From Nocardioides sp. Root190 (lineage in GTDB: Bacteria > Actinomycetota > Actinomycetes > Propionibacteriales > Nocardioidaceae): a DNA stretch of 64,000 nt. The stretch covers positions 124,001 to 188,000 of the forward strand of contig NZ_LMIA01000007.1 in assembly GCF_001428565.1 (NCBI RefSeq), written 5' to 3'. Both the position numbers and the translations under genes were made by a program. Under the pieces are notes generated by a model. That model saw only the letters and a program-made list of their open reading frames with translations. It was not told the DNA's origin and searched no databases. This document shows, piece after piece, positions 27,134 to 35,184 of the stretch. Positions within the stretch are counted from its first letter, which is position 1. Each line of letters starts with the position of its first letter.

Positions 27134-28279
27134 ATGCGCGCTGTCGTCTGCCACCAGTCCGAGCTCACCGTCGAGACCGTGCCCGACCCGACGCCCTCGC
27201 GCGGTCAGGTCCTGGTCGAGGTGGAGAGGTGTGGAATCTGCGGGTCCGACCTGCACGCCCGTACCCACTGCGACGAGACGGCGGCGGACGTCGCCGAGCT
27301 GGGGTACGACGACTTCATGCGCTCCACGGACAAGGTCGTGATGGGGCACGAGTTCGTCGGGACCGTGCTCGACTACGGCCCCGGCACCAAGAAGTCCTGG
27401 CCGGTCGGCACTCGCGTCGTGTCGCTGCCCGTGCTGCGCACCGACGGCGGTGTCCACCTGACCGGGCTGACCGCCCAGGTGACGGGTGGGTACGCCGAGC
27501 GGGTGCTCGTCGATGCCGCGATGACCATGCGCGTTCCGGACGGGCTGGACGCCGAGGCGGCGGCGCTGACCGAGCCGATGGCGGTCGCTCTCCACGCCGT
27601 ACGACGTGGACAGGTCGGCGCGAAGGACACGGCGGTCGTGATCGGGTGCGGTCCGATCGGGCTGGCGGTCATCGCGATGCTCAAGGCCACCGGCGTGCGC
27701 CACGTGATCGCGAGCGACTTCTCACCGGGTCGGCGTGCGTTGGCCGAGCAGATGGGCGCCGATGTCGTGGTGGATCCGGCGGACGAGTCGCCGTGGAGCT
27801 CGTTCGCCGAGTCGCGGTACCTCACCGAGGCGATCGCGCTGGCAGAGGTGGGCCTGGACGCGATGGACAAGCTGCGCGCCGTACCCCTGCTGCCGTGGGC
27901 GCACGTGATGCGCGCGGCAGAGAAGGTCGGCGCGACGCCGCGGGGTCCGGTGGTGTTCGAGTGCGTCGGCGTCCCCGGGATGATCGAGCACATCGTCTCC
28001 TCGGCGCCGTTGCTCACCCGGGTCGTGGTGGTCGGCGTCTGCATGGGTGCCGACACGTTCCGGCCGTCGATGGCGATCAACAAGGAGATCGATCTGCGGT
28101 TCGTGTTCGCCTACGACCCGAGCGAGTTCCACCAGACCCTGCAGTGGATCGCGTCGGGCAAGGTCGACGTACGTCCGCTCATCACGGGGACCGTCGGGCT
28201 CGACGGCGTCGTCGGGGCGTTCACCGATCTCGCGGACCCCGAGCAGCACGCGAAGATCCTGATCGACCCGTCACGCTGA
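27134..28279 (+). CDS. zinc-dependent alcohol dehydrogenase (MDR)
   Basis: About 381 aa. The catalytic zinc residues are in ERCGICGSDLHAR and MGHEFVG. The structural four-Cys zinc lobe is missing: the region reads VVSLPVLRTDGGVHLTGLTAQ, as in some MDR subfamilies. The Rossmann motif VIGCGPIGLAVIAMLKA is followed by D in ASDFSPGRR. ATG 27134 gives the family-typical MRAVVCHQSEL; ATG 27122 and 27125 are alternatives. It is monocistronic by position. Substrate unknown. Confidence 0.85.
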   Translation: MRAVVCHQSELTVETVPDPTPSRGQVLVEVERCGICGSDLHARTHCDETAADVAELGYDDFMRSTDKVVMGHEFVGTVLDYGPGTKKSWPVGTRVVSLPVLRTDGGVHLTGLTAQVTGGYAERVLVDAAMTMRVPDGLDAEAAALTEPMAVALHAVRRGQVGAKDTAVVIGCGPIGLAVIAMLKATGVRHVIASDFSPGRRALAEQMGADVVVDPADESPWSSFAESRYLTEAIALAEVGLDAMDKLRAVPLLPWAHVMRAAEKVGATPRGPVVFECVGVPGMIEHIVSSAPLLTRVVVVGVCMGADTFRPSMAINKEIDLRFVFAYDPSEFHQTLQWIASGKVDVRPLITGTVGLDGVVGAFTDLADPEQHAKILIDPSR

Positions 28280-28323
28280 CAACTCGACGGGCGAAGACCA
28301 ACAACTCAGCGGGCGACGGACCG
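28280..28323. repeat. 22-bp tandem repeat CAACTC-N3-GGGCGA
   Basis: Two units start at 28280 and 28302, sharing CAACTC, GGGCGA and GAC/GGA. They span the convergent 3' gap and overlap the stop of the KstD-like gene. Confidence 0.6.
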
Positions 28324-30027
28324 GCCCGCAGCACGTCCCGAGAAGATGCACCCACCGAGGAACGTTCCCTCGAGCGCGTTGTGGCCGTGGACGCCGCCGC
28401 CCCCGAAGCCGGCGACCTCGCCGGCGGCGTACAGGCCGGGGAACGGCGTGCCGTCGGGTCGGATCACCTGGCTGTCGAGGTTGGTCTCGATGCCGCCGAG
28501 GGTCTTGCGGCTCAGGATGTTGAGTCGTACGGCGATGAGGGGGCCGTGGGCGGGGTCGAGGATCTTGTGCGGCTTGGCCACCCGCATCAGCTTGCCGGTG
28601 CGGTCGCGACGGGCGTTGTGGATCGCCATGACCTGGGCGTCCTTGCCGAACGGGTTGTCGATCTGGCGGTCGCGCTCCTCGATCTGGCGGCGCAGCAGGT
28701 CGGCGTCGAGCACGCGGCCGCCGCGGGCGATCCGGTTCATGCCGGCCACCAGCTCGTCGAAGTCGGTCGCGACGACGAAGTCCTCGCCGTGCTCCTTGAA
28801 CGCCTCGACGGGGCTGGTCGCACCCTTGGCGAGACGCTCCTTCAGCATCAGCCGCAGGTCCTTGTCGGTCCAGTCGGGGTTCTGCTCGGAGCCGGAGAGG
28901 GCGAACTCCTTCTCGATGATCGACTGGGTCAGCACGAACCACGAGTAGTCGGCGCCGGTCGCGAGGACCTGCTTCATCGAGCCGATCGAGTCGGCGCCGG
29001 GGACGCCGGACATGCCGGTCAGCCGGTGCCCGTCGGCGTCGAACCACATCGACGAGGGACCGGGCAGGATCCGGATCGCGTGGTTCGGCCAGACCGGGTC
29101 CCAGTTGTGGATGCCCTCGACGTAGGCCCACATCCGGTCCTTGTTGACCAGGTTGGCGCCGGCGGCCTCGGTGATGGCGAGCATGCGTCCGTCCACGTGC
29201 GCGGGGACGCCGGCGATCATGTGCTCGGGTGCGGGACCGACCCGCTCGGTGGGCCAGTTCGCACGCATCAGTTCGAAGTTGTGGCCGATGCCGCCGGAGG
29301 TCACGATCACCGCCGGAGCGCCGAGCTCGAACTCCGCCGCCACCTCGCGCGAGGACGCCACGCCGCGCGGCAGGGCGTCGTCGGCCGCCAGCACCGAGCC
29401 GCGTACGCCGACGCAGGCGCCGTCCTCGACGACGAGGTCGTCGACGCGGTGCCGGAAGCCGAAGCGCACCAGACCAGCGGCCTCCGCGGCCTCGACCGGC
29501 TCCAGGAAGACGCGGACGACCTCGGGGCCGGTTCCCCAGGTCAGGTGGAAGCGGGGGACCGAGTTGCCGTGCCCGCTCGCGGACCCGTCGCCGCGCTCTG
29601 CCCACCCCACGAAGGTGAGGGACTTGAGGCCGAGCCCGCGCAGGTAGTCCCGCTTCTCGGTGGCCGCGAAGTCGACGTACGCCTCGGCCCACCGGCTGCC
29701 CCAGTGGTCCTCGCCGCGCTCGGGCCCGTCGCCCTCGCCGATCCGGTCGAAGGCCGCGGAGCCCTGCCAGTCCTGCCAGGCGAGCTCGCGGGAGTCCTTG
29801 ATCCCCATCCGGCGCTGCTCGGGGGAGTCGATGAAGAACAGCCCGCCGAGCGACCAGAACGCCTGCCCGCCGAGGTTGGCGCGGTTCTCCTGCTCGAGGA
29901 CCAGCACCTTCTTGCCGGTGCGGGTCGCCTCGTACGTCGCCACCAGGCCGGCGAGGCCGGCGCCGACGACGATCACGTCGGGGGCGAAGGTGGGGTCGAC
30001 GGCGTACTCGCTCACGGGCTGGGTCAC
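28306..30027 (-). CDS. FAD-binding dehydrogenase, KstD-like
   Basis: A 573-aa flavoprotein of the fumarate reductase/3-ketosteroid 1-dehydrogenase superfamily. FAD motif VIVVGAGLAGLVATYEATRTG at residues 18-38 with E in VLVLEQENRANLGG. The C-terminus has the flavin-closing GLYAAGEVAGFGGGGVHGHNALEGTFLGGCIFSGR. The middle cap domain has EKRDYLRGLGLKSLTFVGWAERG. The subgroup is often annotated as an FAD-binding dehydrogenase of unknown substrate; it lacks clear steroid neighbours. Start GTG 30027 has no SD; longer GTG starts are possible. Confidence 0.82.
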   Translation of the reverse strand: MTQPVSEYAVDPTFAPDVIVVGAGLAGLVATYEATRTGKKVLVLEQENRANLGGQAFWSLGGLFFIDSPEQRRMGIKDSRELAWQDWQGSAAFDRIGEGDGPERGEDHWGSRWAEAYVDFAATEKRDYLRGLGLKSLTFVGWAERGDGSASGHGNSVPRFHLTWGTGPEVVRVFLEPVEAAEAAGLVRFGFRHRVDDLVVEDGACVGVRGSVLAADDALPRGVASSREVAAEFELGAPAVIVTSGGIGHNFELMRANWPTERVGPAPEHMIAGVPAHVDGRMLAITEAAGANLVNKDRMWAYVEGIHNWDPVWPNHAIRILPGPSSMWFDADGHRLTGMSGVPGADSIGSMKQVLATGADYSWFVLTQSIIEKEFALSGSEQNPDWTDKDLRLMLKERLAKGATSPVEAFKEHGEDFVVATDFDELVAGMNRIARGGRVLDADLLRRQIEERDRQIDNPFGKDAQVMAIHNARRDRTGKLMRVAKPHKILDPAHGPLIAVRLNILSRKTLGGIETNLDSQVIRPDGTPFPGLYAAGEVAGFGGGGVHGHNALEGTFLGGCIFSGRAAGRSVAR

Positions 30028-30111
30028 GGCGCGAGCCTGCCACACGGGCCCCACCGCCACCGGGGCGCCGTGCACCGTCGGACCGGTGCCGCACGTGGCG
30101 CCCGCCACACA

Positions 30112-30144
30112 TCCTTGCCACTGGCAAGGAACGCGTTCTAGTTT
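30112..30144 (+). promoter_or_regulatory. MMPL promoter with perfect palindromic operator
   Basis: TCCTTGCCA-C-TGGCAAGGA (30112-30130) is a perfect 19-bp palindrome. It contains a -35-like TTGCCA, spaced 18 nt from a -10-like TAGTTT (30139-30144) that lies 6 nt before the MMPL ATG. A repressor on this site would block transcription; the TetR gene in the same operon is the likely ligand-responsive repressor. Confidence 0.75.
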
Positions 30145-30150
30145 CCTCGG

Positions 30151-33100
30151 ATGGCCAGTGGGACGAACGCGGCGGACACGAGCGCGGGCAAGGTGGCGGG
30201 CTTCGCCCGTTTCGCCGTACGACGGGCCGGGTGGGTCGTCGGCGCGTGGCTGGCCTTCACCGTGGTGATGAACGTGGCGGTCCCGCAGCTGGAGGTGATC
30301 GCCGGCCAGGACTCCTCACCGATGGTGCCCGGCGACGCGCCCTCGATGGTCGCCGTCGAGGCGATGGACGAGGCGTTCGGGAACGGCGGCAGCGAGAGCT
30401 TCATCGTCGTCGCGATGGAGCGGACCGCGGGACTCACGAAGGCCGACCAGGCCTACGCCGAGCTGCTGGTCACCGAGCTCTCGCAGGACAAGGAGGACGT
30501 CGCCTTCGTCCAGGACGTGCGCAAGCCCGAGCTCCTCAAGGCGCTCACGAGTCCGGACGGTCAGGCGCGCTACGTCCTGGTCGGGATCACCGGCGCGACC
30601 GGTGCCCCCTCGTCCCTGCGGCAGGTCGGTGCCGTTCGCGACATCGCCCGCGAGCACGCCCCCGACGGCCTGACGGTCGAGGTCACCGGACCGACCGCGA
30701 CGGTGGTCGACCTGACCACCGAGACCGAGCACAGCGTCGTCCGCATCACCATCGTCACGATCGGGCTGATCGCCCTGATCCTGCTGCTGATCTACCGCTC
30801 GATCGCGGTCCCCGTCATCATCCTGACCGCAGTCGGTATCGGGCTCGCGGTGGGCCGCGCCGTCGTGGCGTGGTGCGGGATGCAGGACCTGTTCGCGGTG
30901 TCGACCTTCAGCGGGTCGTTCCTGACGGCGATCGTCCTGGGTGCGGGTACCGACTACGCCGTCTTCCTCGTCGCCCGCTACCACGAGCAGCGCCGCCTCG
31001 GCATCGAGCCGGCCCAGGCTGCCGCGATCGCGGCGTCGCGCATCGGCGGCGTGATCGCGGGCTCCGCGGTGACCGTCATCCTCGCGACCCTCTGCATGGC
31101 GCTGGCCGACCTCGGCTTCTTCAACACCACCGGCCCTGCGGTGGCCGTCAGCATCGCCGTCAACCTGGTCCTCAGCCTGACCCTTGTCCCCGCGCTGCTG
31201 GCCCTCGCCGGCAGCCGGGGCTGGGCGGAGCCGCGCGAGTCGCGGGCCGCAGGCGTGTGGGAGCGGATCGCGAACACCGTGGTCGCACACCCCGTCAGGA
31301 TGCTCACCGCGTCCCTGGTGCCATTGGCGCTGCTCGCCGCTGTCTTCCCGTTCACGGACCTGTCGTACGACATCCGCGACCCGCTGCCCGAGGAGGCCGA
31401 GTCCAACCGCGGCTACGCCCTGCTGGCGCGGCACTTCCCGGTCAACGAGGTGCTGCCCGACTACGTCCTCATCCAGGCCGACCACGACCTGCGCAACACC
31501 AAGGACCTCGCGCTGATCGAGCGTGCGTCCGCCGCGGCGGCCCAGCACGAGGGCGTCGCGCTGGTCCGCACCATCACCCGCCCGCTCGGGGAGCCGATCA
31601 CGGAGGCGTCGGTCGCCTACCAGTCGGGTCTGGTCGGCGACGAGCTCGGCGAGGCCAAGGACAAGGTCACCGAAGGTGCCGGTGGGGCCGAACGCCTCGC
31701 CGAGGGTGCCGGCCAGCTCGACGACGGCGTCACCCAGCTCGCGGACGGCGCCGGCCAGGCCGTCGACGGTGCCGAGCGCATCGCCACCGCCAGCGCCCGG
31801 CTCTCCCGCGGCATGGACAAGCTGCTCGACGGTGCCGAAGCTGCGGTCGAGGGCACCGGCGAGCTGCGCACGGGGGCGACCTCCCTCGCCGACGGCCTCG
31901 ACACCGCAGCCGACCAGGTGCAGGTCGCGGTCGAGAGCCTCGGACTCGTGTACGACGCCCTGGCCACCAAGAGCCTGACCTGCGGCCTCGATCCGGCCTG
32001 CCGCCAGGCCCGCGCCGGCCTCAAGAAGATCTGGGAGGCCGAGCGGGACCAGCTGCTGCCCGGCCTGCGCGCGGCGGCCAAGGGCGCCCGCACCCTCGCC
32101 GCCGGCACCGGTGACCTCCGGACCGGGTTGAGCCAGCTCCGCGGCGGTCTCGACCAGGCGCGCACCGGCACCCGCCAGCTCGCCGCGGGGCAGAAGACCT
32201 TCGCCGACCGGCTCGACGAGCTCTCGGGCGGCGTGGACGAGCTCGCCACCGGCACCGAGAAGCTGCGGGGCGGGACCGAACAGGTCGCCGCGTCGCTGCC
32301 CGAGCTCGAGAAGGGACTCGCCGCCGCCGTACGCCACCTCAAGAAGACCCGCGACGAGGCCGACGGCCTCGCCAGTGGGGGCTTCTACCTGCCGCCGACC
32401 GCGTTCGCCGACCAGTCCTTCGCCAGCGCCAGCAGCCTGTTCGTGTCGGAGGACGGCCGGACCGCCCGCATCGCCGTGCTCGGCAACACCGACGCCTTCG
32501 GCCCCGAGGCCTCGAAGCGGTCGAACGAGGTCCTGGAGATCATCGACACCTCCCTCAACGACACCGGGCTCGCCGACGCCACGGTGTCCGTCACGGGCAT
32601 GGCCGCGACCAACAACGACCTGCGCGACTACTCCGTCTCCGACCTCGAGGTGATCGCGCTCTGCGCGTTGATCGCGGTGTTCCTCGTCCTGCTCCTGCTG
32701 CTGCGCAGCCTCGTCGCGGCGTTCGCGCTGATGGCCACGGTCGTGCTGTCGTACGGCGCTGCGATCGGCCTCTCGACGCTGGTCTGGCAGTACGGGCTCG
32801 GCATCCAGCTCGACTGGACGGTCGCCGCGATCGCGTTCGTGATCCTCGTGGCCGTCGGCGCCGACTACAACCTGCTGCTGACCAAACGGATGCACGAGGA
32901 GGCGCCCGATGGATCGGCGTCCGGGATCGCGCGGGCGACCGCTGCCACCGGCGGCGTGATCACCTCGGCCGGCGTGATCTTCGCGGTCAGCATGATGGCG
33001 CTGCTCGCCGGCCGGGTCACGACCATCGGCCAGGTCGGGTTCACGATCGCCGTGGGACTGCTGCTCGACACGTTCGTGGTCCGGTCCCTGCTCGTCCCCG

Positions 33101-33183
33101 CCCTCGCCACGCTGCTGGGCGAGCGACTGTGGTGGCCCCAGAAGCCGAGGCCCGCCGTGGTGGAGGCAGGATCGGACGCATGA
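30151..33183 (+). CDS. MMPL/RND family exporter
   Basis: A 1010-aa inner-membrane transporter. TM1 is near residues 25-48. A first porter loop precedes a five-helix block at about 190-360 (IVTIGLIALILLLIYRSIAVP, GAGTDYAVFLVARY with the proton-relay D/Y pair). A second long extracytoplasmic loop follows, about 410-820, dominated by Gly/Ala/Leu-rich heptads (LADGAGQAVDGAERIATASA). The second helix block is at about 830-985 with GADYNLLLTKRMHEE. The extended coiled middle resembles MMPL proteins that export lipids. It is cotranscribed with a TetR regulator (ATGA overlap) and is probably leaderless. Substrate likely lipid or drug-like. Confidence 0.9.
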   Translation: MASGTNAADTSAGKVAGFARFAVRRAGWVVGAWLAFTVVMNVAVPQLEVIAGQDSSPMVPGDAPSMVAVEAMDEAFGNGGSESFIVVAMERTAGLTKADQAYAELLVTELSQDKEDVAFVQDVRKPELLKALTSPDGQARYVLVGITGATGAPSSLRQVGAVRDIAREHAPDGLTVEVTGPTATVVDLTTETEHSVVRITIVTIGLIALILLLIYRSIAVPVIILTAVGIGLAVGRAVVAWCGMQDLFAVSTFSGSFLTAIVLGAGTDYAVFLVARYHEQRRLGIEPAQAAAIAASRIGGVIAGSAVTVILATLCMALADLGFFNTTGPAVAVSIAVNLVLSLTLVPALLALAGSRGWAEPRESRAAGVWERIANTVVAHPVRMLTASLVPLALLAAVFPFTDLSYDIRDPLPEEAESNRGYALLARHFPVNEVLPDYVLIQADHDLRNTKDLALIERASAAAAQHEGVALVRTITRPLGEPITEASVAYQSGLVGDELGEAKDKVTEGAGGAERLAEGAGQLDDGVTQLADGAGQAVDGAERIATASARLSRGMDKLLDGAEAAVEGTGELRTGATSLADGLDTAADQVQVAVESLGLVYDALATKSLTCGLDPACRQARAGLKKIWEAERDQLLPGLRAAAKGARTLAAGTGDLRTGLSQLRGGLDQARTGTRQLAAGQKTFADRLDELSGGVDELATGTEKLRGGTEQVAASLPELEKGLAAAVRHLKKTRDEADGLASGGFYLPPTAFADQSFASASSLFVSEDGRTARIAVLGNTDAFGPEASKRSNEVLEIIDTSLNDTGLADATVSVTGMAATNNDLRDYSVSDLEVIALCALIAVFLVLLLLLRSLVAAFALMATVVLSYGAAIGLSTLVWQYGLGIQLDWTVAAIAFVILVAVGADYNLLLTKRMHEEAPDGSASGIARATAATGGVITSAGVIFAVSMMALLAGRVTTIGQVGFTIAVGLLLDTFVVRSLLVPALATLLGERLWWPQKPRPAVVEAGSDA

Positions 33184-33770
33184 GGCACGTCGACCTGCGC
33201 CAGCGCATCCTGCGCGCAGCGGAGCAGGAGATCGCCACCTGTGGGCCGGCGAAGGCGAGCCTGCGCGCGATCGCCCGTCGCGTCGGTGTGTCGCACCAGG
33301 CCACCGCCCATCACTTCGAGGACCGTGCGGGGCTGTTCACCGCGCTCGCCGTCGAGGGCTTCGAGCTGCTGCTGGAGAAGACCACCGCCGCGGTCGATGC
33401 CACCGGTGAGGACGACATCGCGTCGGGTGCGCAGGTCGCTGCCTCCGGGGCTGCCTACGTCGGCTTCGCGATCCAGCACCCGACCATGTTCGACGTGATG
33501 TTCCGCCCGGAGCTGCTGCACGCGCAGGACCCGCGCCTGCTCGACGTACGACGCCTCCACCGCGACCTGCTCGTCCAGATCATCACGGCCGCCCAGGCGC
33601 AGGGCTGGGGCGTCGCCGTCCCCGCCGAGGAGCTGGCGGCCACCGGCTGGGCGACCGTCCACGGCCTCGCTGTGCTCCAGCGCGACGCGCAGCTCACCGA
33701 GCTGTTGCCCGAGGCCGACCTCGGTCAGCTGCTCGGGCGGGTGGCGCGGGCGCTCGACGCGCTCGCCTGA
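33180..33770 (+). CDS. TetR family regulator of the MMPL operon
   Basis: A 196-aa repressor. N-terminal HTH: QRILRAAEQEIATCGPAKAS, then AIARRVGVSHQATAHHFEDRAGLF. C-terminal ligand/dimer domain of TetR_C type with FAIQHPTMFDVMFRPELLHAQDP, seen in WHG/TetR_C_33-like members. Its ATG overlaps the MMPL stop. It very likely binds the 19-bp palindrome at 30112-30130 and controls its own operon. Confidence 0.9.
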   Translation: MRHVDLRQRILRAAEQEIATCGPAKASLRAIARRVGVSHQATAHHFEDRAGLFTALAVEGFELLLEKTTAAVDATGEDDIASGAQVAASGAAYVGFAIQHPTMFDVMFRPELLHAQDPRLLDVRRLHRDLLVQIITAAQAQGWGVAVPAEELAATGWATVHGLAVLQRDAQLTELLPEADLGQLLGRVARALDALA

Positions 33771-33777
33771 GGGCCAG

Positions 33778-34003
33778 CGCGCTTGTAACTACGTGTTCGT
33801 GTTGGTTTCGGCCGGTCACAGAACCCGGGTAGGTGCCGCAGCGCCCGGGTAGTTGCGACGGGAGTTCCTCGGCCGGGAGTCGGGCGCGCGGTCGAGGATC
33901 GCCGGGGCAGTCGTTCCGTCGCGGACATCCACCCGGGTGCTGTGGCACCTACCCGGGCGTTCTGACGGGCAATTCAGTGCATGGACACGTAGTTACAAGC
34001 GCG
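33778..34003. mobile_element. 226-bp MITE-like palindromic element
   Basis: The terminal inverted repeats CGCGCTTGTAACTACGTGT (33778-33796) and its exact complement (33985-34003) are perfect over 19 bp. Inside, AGAACCCGGGTAGGTGCC (from about 33821) pairs with GGCACCTACCCGGGCGTTCT (to about 33963), and the pairing continues inward with a few mismatches. The whole unit folds into one long hairpin. No transposase ORF is present. It fills the gap between convergent genes. No clear target-site duplication is visible, so it may instead be a large terminator-like repeat. Confidence 0.65.
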
Positions 34004-34011
34004 GGTCGGGG

Positions 34012-35184
34012 TCAGCGGCTGATGGTGCGGGCGACGCTGTAGGCGTGGACGGTCGGGAAGCCGGCGCGCTGGCGGGTGACCCGCAGCGAGATCCGCTTGC
34101 CCCGGTCGGTCGACTTGGTGACGTAGGTCAGCGCGGTCGCGCCGCTGATCGCCTTGCCGTCGCGCAGCCAGCGGTAGGTGTAGGTGTGGTTCGGTGCGTA
34201 CCAGGTGCCGCGGGTGCCCGTCAGCTTGCGACCGACCCGCAGCGTGCCGGAGAAGGTGGGGCGCACCGAGTTGTGGGCAGCGACCGCGACCGAGTTGCTC
34301 AGGACGGGCGCGGAGTCGGCGTAGCCGGACAGGGTCGCGCGGACCTCGATCCTGACCCGACGACCGGCGTCGGCGGTGGTCAGCCGGTACGTCGCCAGCG
34401 TGGCTCCGGTGATCGGGACGCCGTCGCGCAGCCACTTGACGGTGCGCACGGCGTTGCCGGGGGTCGGGGTGGCGCCGGAGGCGACCAGGACGTAGCTGAC
34501 CTTCGGCGTTCCGGTGACCACGGCCGGGGCCAGGGTCACGGGCTCCGGCGGCGCCTCGACGCGGATCGTCGAGGTGGCGATCGCGAAGCTCCCCGACGGC
34601 TTGTGGAGCACCCGGACCCGGGCCTGGAAGGTGCCGATCGCGGTCGGCTCGAACGTGCCATAGGTGGCGGAGGAGTCGTCGAAGGCGCCGTCCCCGTCGA
34701 GGTCCCAGGAGTAGCCGAAGTCGTCGGGTGCCGGCCGGTTCTGGATCGTCACGAACAGGGGCGCGGGGATTCCCACCTCCGTGACGGCGCCGGAGAGGGT
34801 GACGTAGAAGGAACCGGCGAGTCCCGGGACCGTGACGTCAGCGGACGCCGGGAAGGTGGCGCCGCAGACGTTGGCCCGGACGCCGACCTCGTACGTCCCA
34901 GGTCCGCTGGACCACTGGGCGGCGGGCCACTCGGCGCTGTTCGACGTGGTGCCGACCAGGTCGTCGTAGGAGCCGTCGCCGTCGAAGTCCCAGTCATAGG
35001 TGACCGGCTGCGCACAGGAGTCGTTGCCGGAGAGCGTGGCTGTCAGCGTCCCCCAGTGATCGATGTTGAGCGGATCGACAGTGATCAGACCGACCACCGG
35101 CACATCCGCCCGCGCCGGACCCGCAACCAGCACCGAGGCCACCATCGCCAGCCCGGCCAGACACACACCCATCACACGACGCAT
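34012..35184 (-). CDS. secreted PKD/Ig-like domain protein
   Basis: A 390-aa exported protein. The signal peptide MRRVMGVCLAGLAMVASVLV is cut near AGPARADV. Two PKD/Ig-like repeats follow (PVTYDWDFDGDGSYDDLVG and FGYSWDLDGDGAFDDSSA, each with Asp-rich DxDGDG loops). Then come two copies of the module also found at the end of the 2.4-kb protein (GTPKVSYVLVASGATPTPGN, VRTVKWLRDGVPITGATLAT; GTLRVGRKLTGTRGTW, YTYRWLRDGKAISGATALT). ATG 35184 overlaps the cyclase stop (TGATG), so translation is coupled to the cyclase; GTG 35187 is an alternative. Confidence 0.85.
   Translation of the reverse strand: MRRVMGVCLAGLAMVASVLVAGPARADVPVVGLITVDPLNIDHWGTLTATLSGNDSCAQPVTYDWDFDGDGSYDDLVGTTSNSAEWPAAQWSSGPGTYEVGVRANVCGATFPASADVTVPGLAGSFYVTLSGAVTEVGIPAPLFVTIQNRPAPDDFGYSWDLDGDGAFDDSSATYGTFEPTAIGTFQARVRVLHKPSGSFAIATSTIRVEAPPEPVTLAPAVVTGTPKVSYVLVASGATPTPGNAVRTVKWLRDGVPITGATLATYRLTTADAGRRVRIEVRATLSGYADSAPVLSNSVAVAAHNSVRPTFSGTLRVGRKLTGTRGTWYAPNHTYTYRWLRDGKAISGATALTYVTKSTDRGKRISLRVTRQRAGFPTVHAYSVARTISR

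Noticed and set aside
27046..30141. Plus-strand frame of about 1000 codons across the dehydrogenase and KstD-like genes
   Set aside because: It crosses two real genes and a repeat cluster and has Arg/Gly-biased composition with no recognisable domain.
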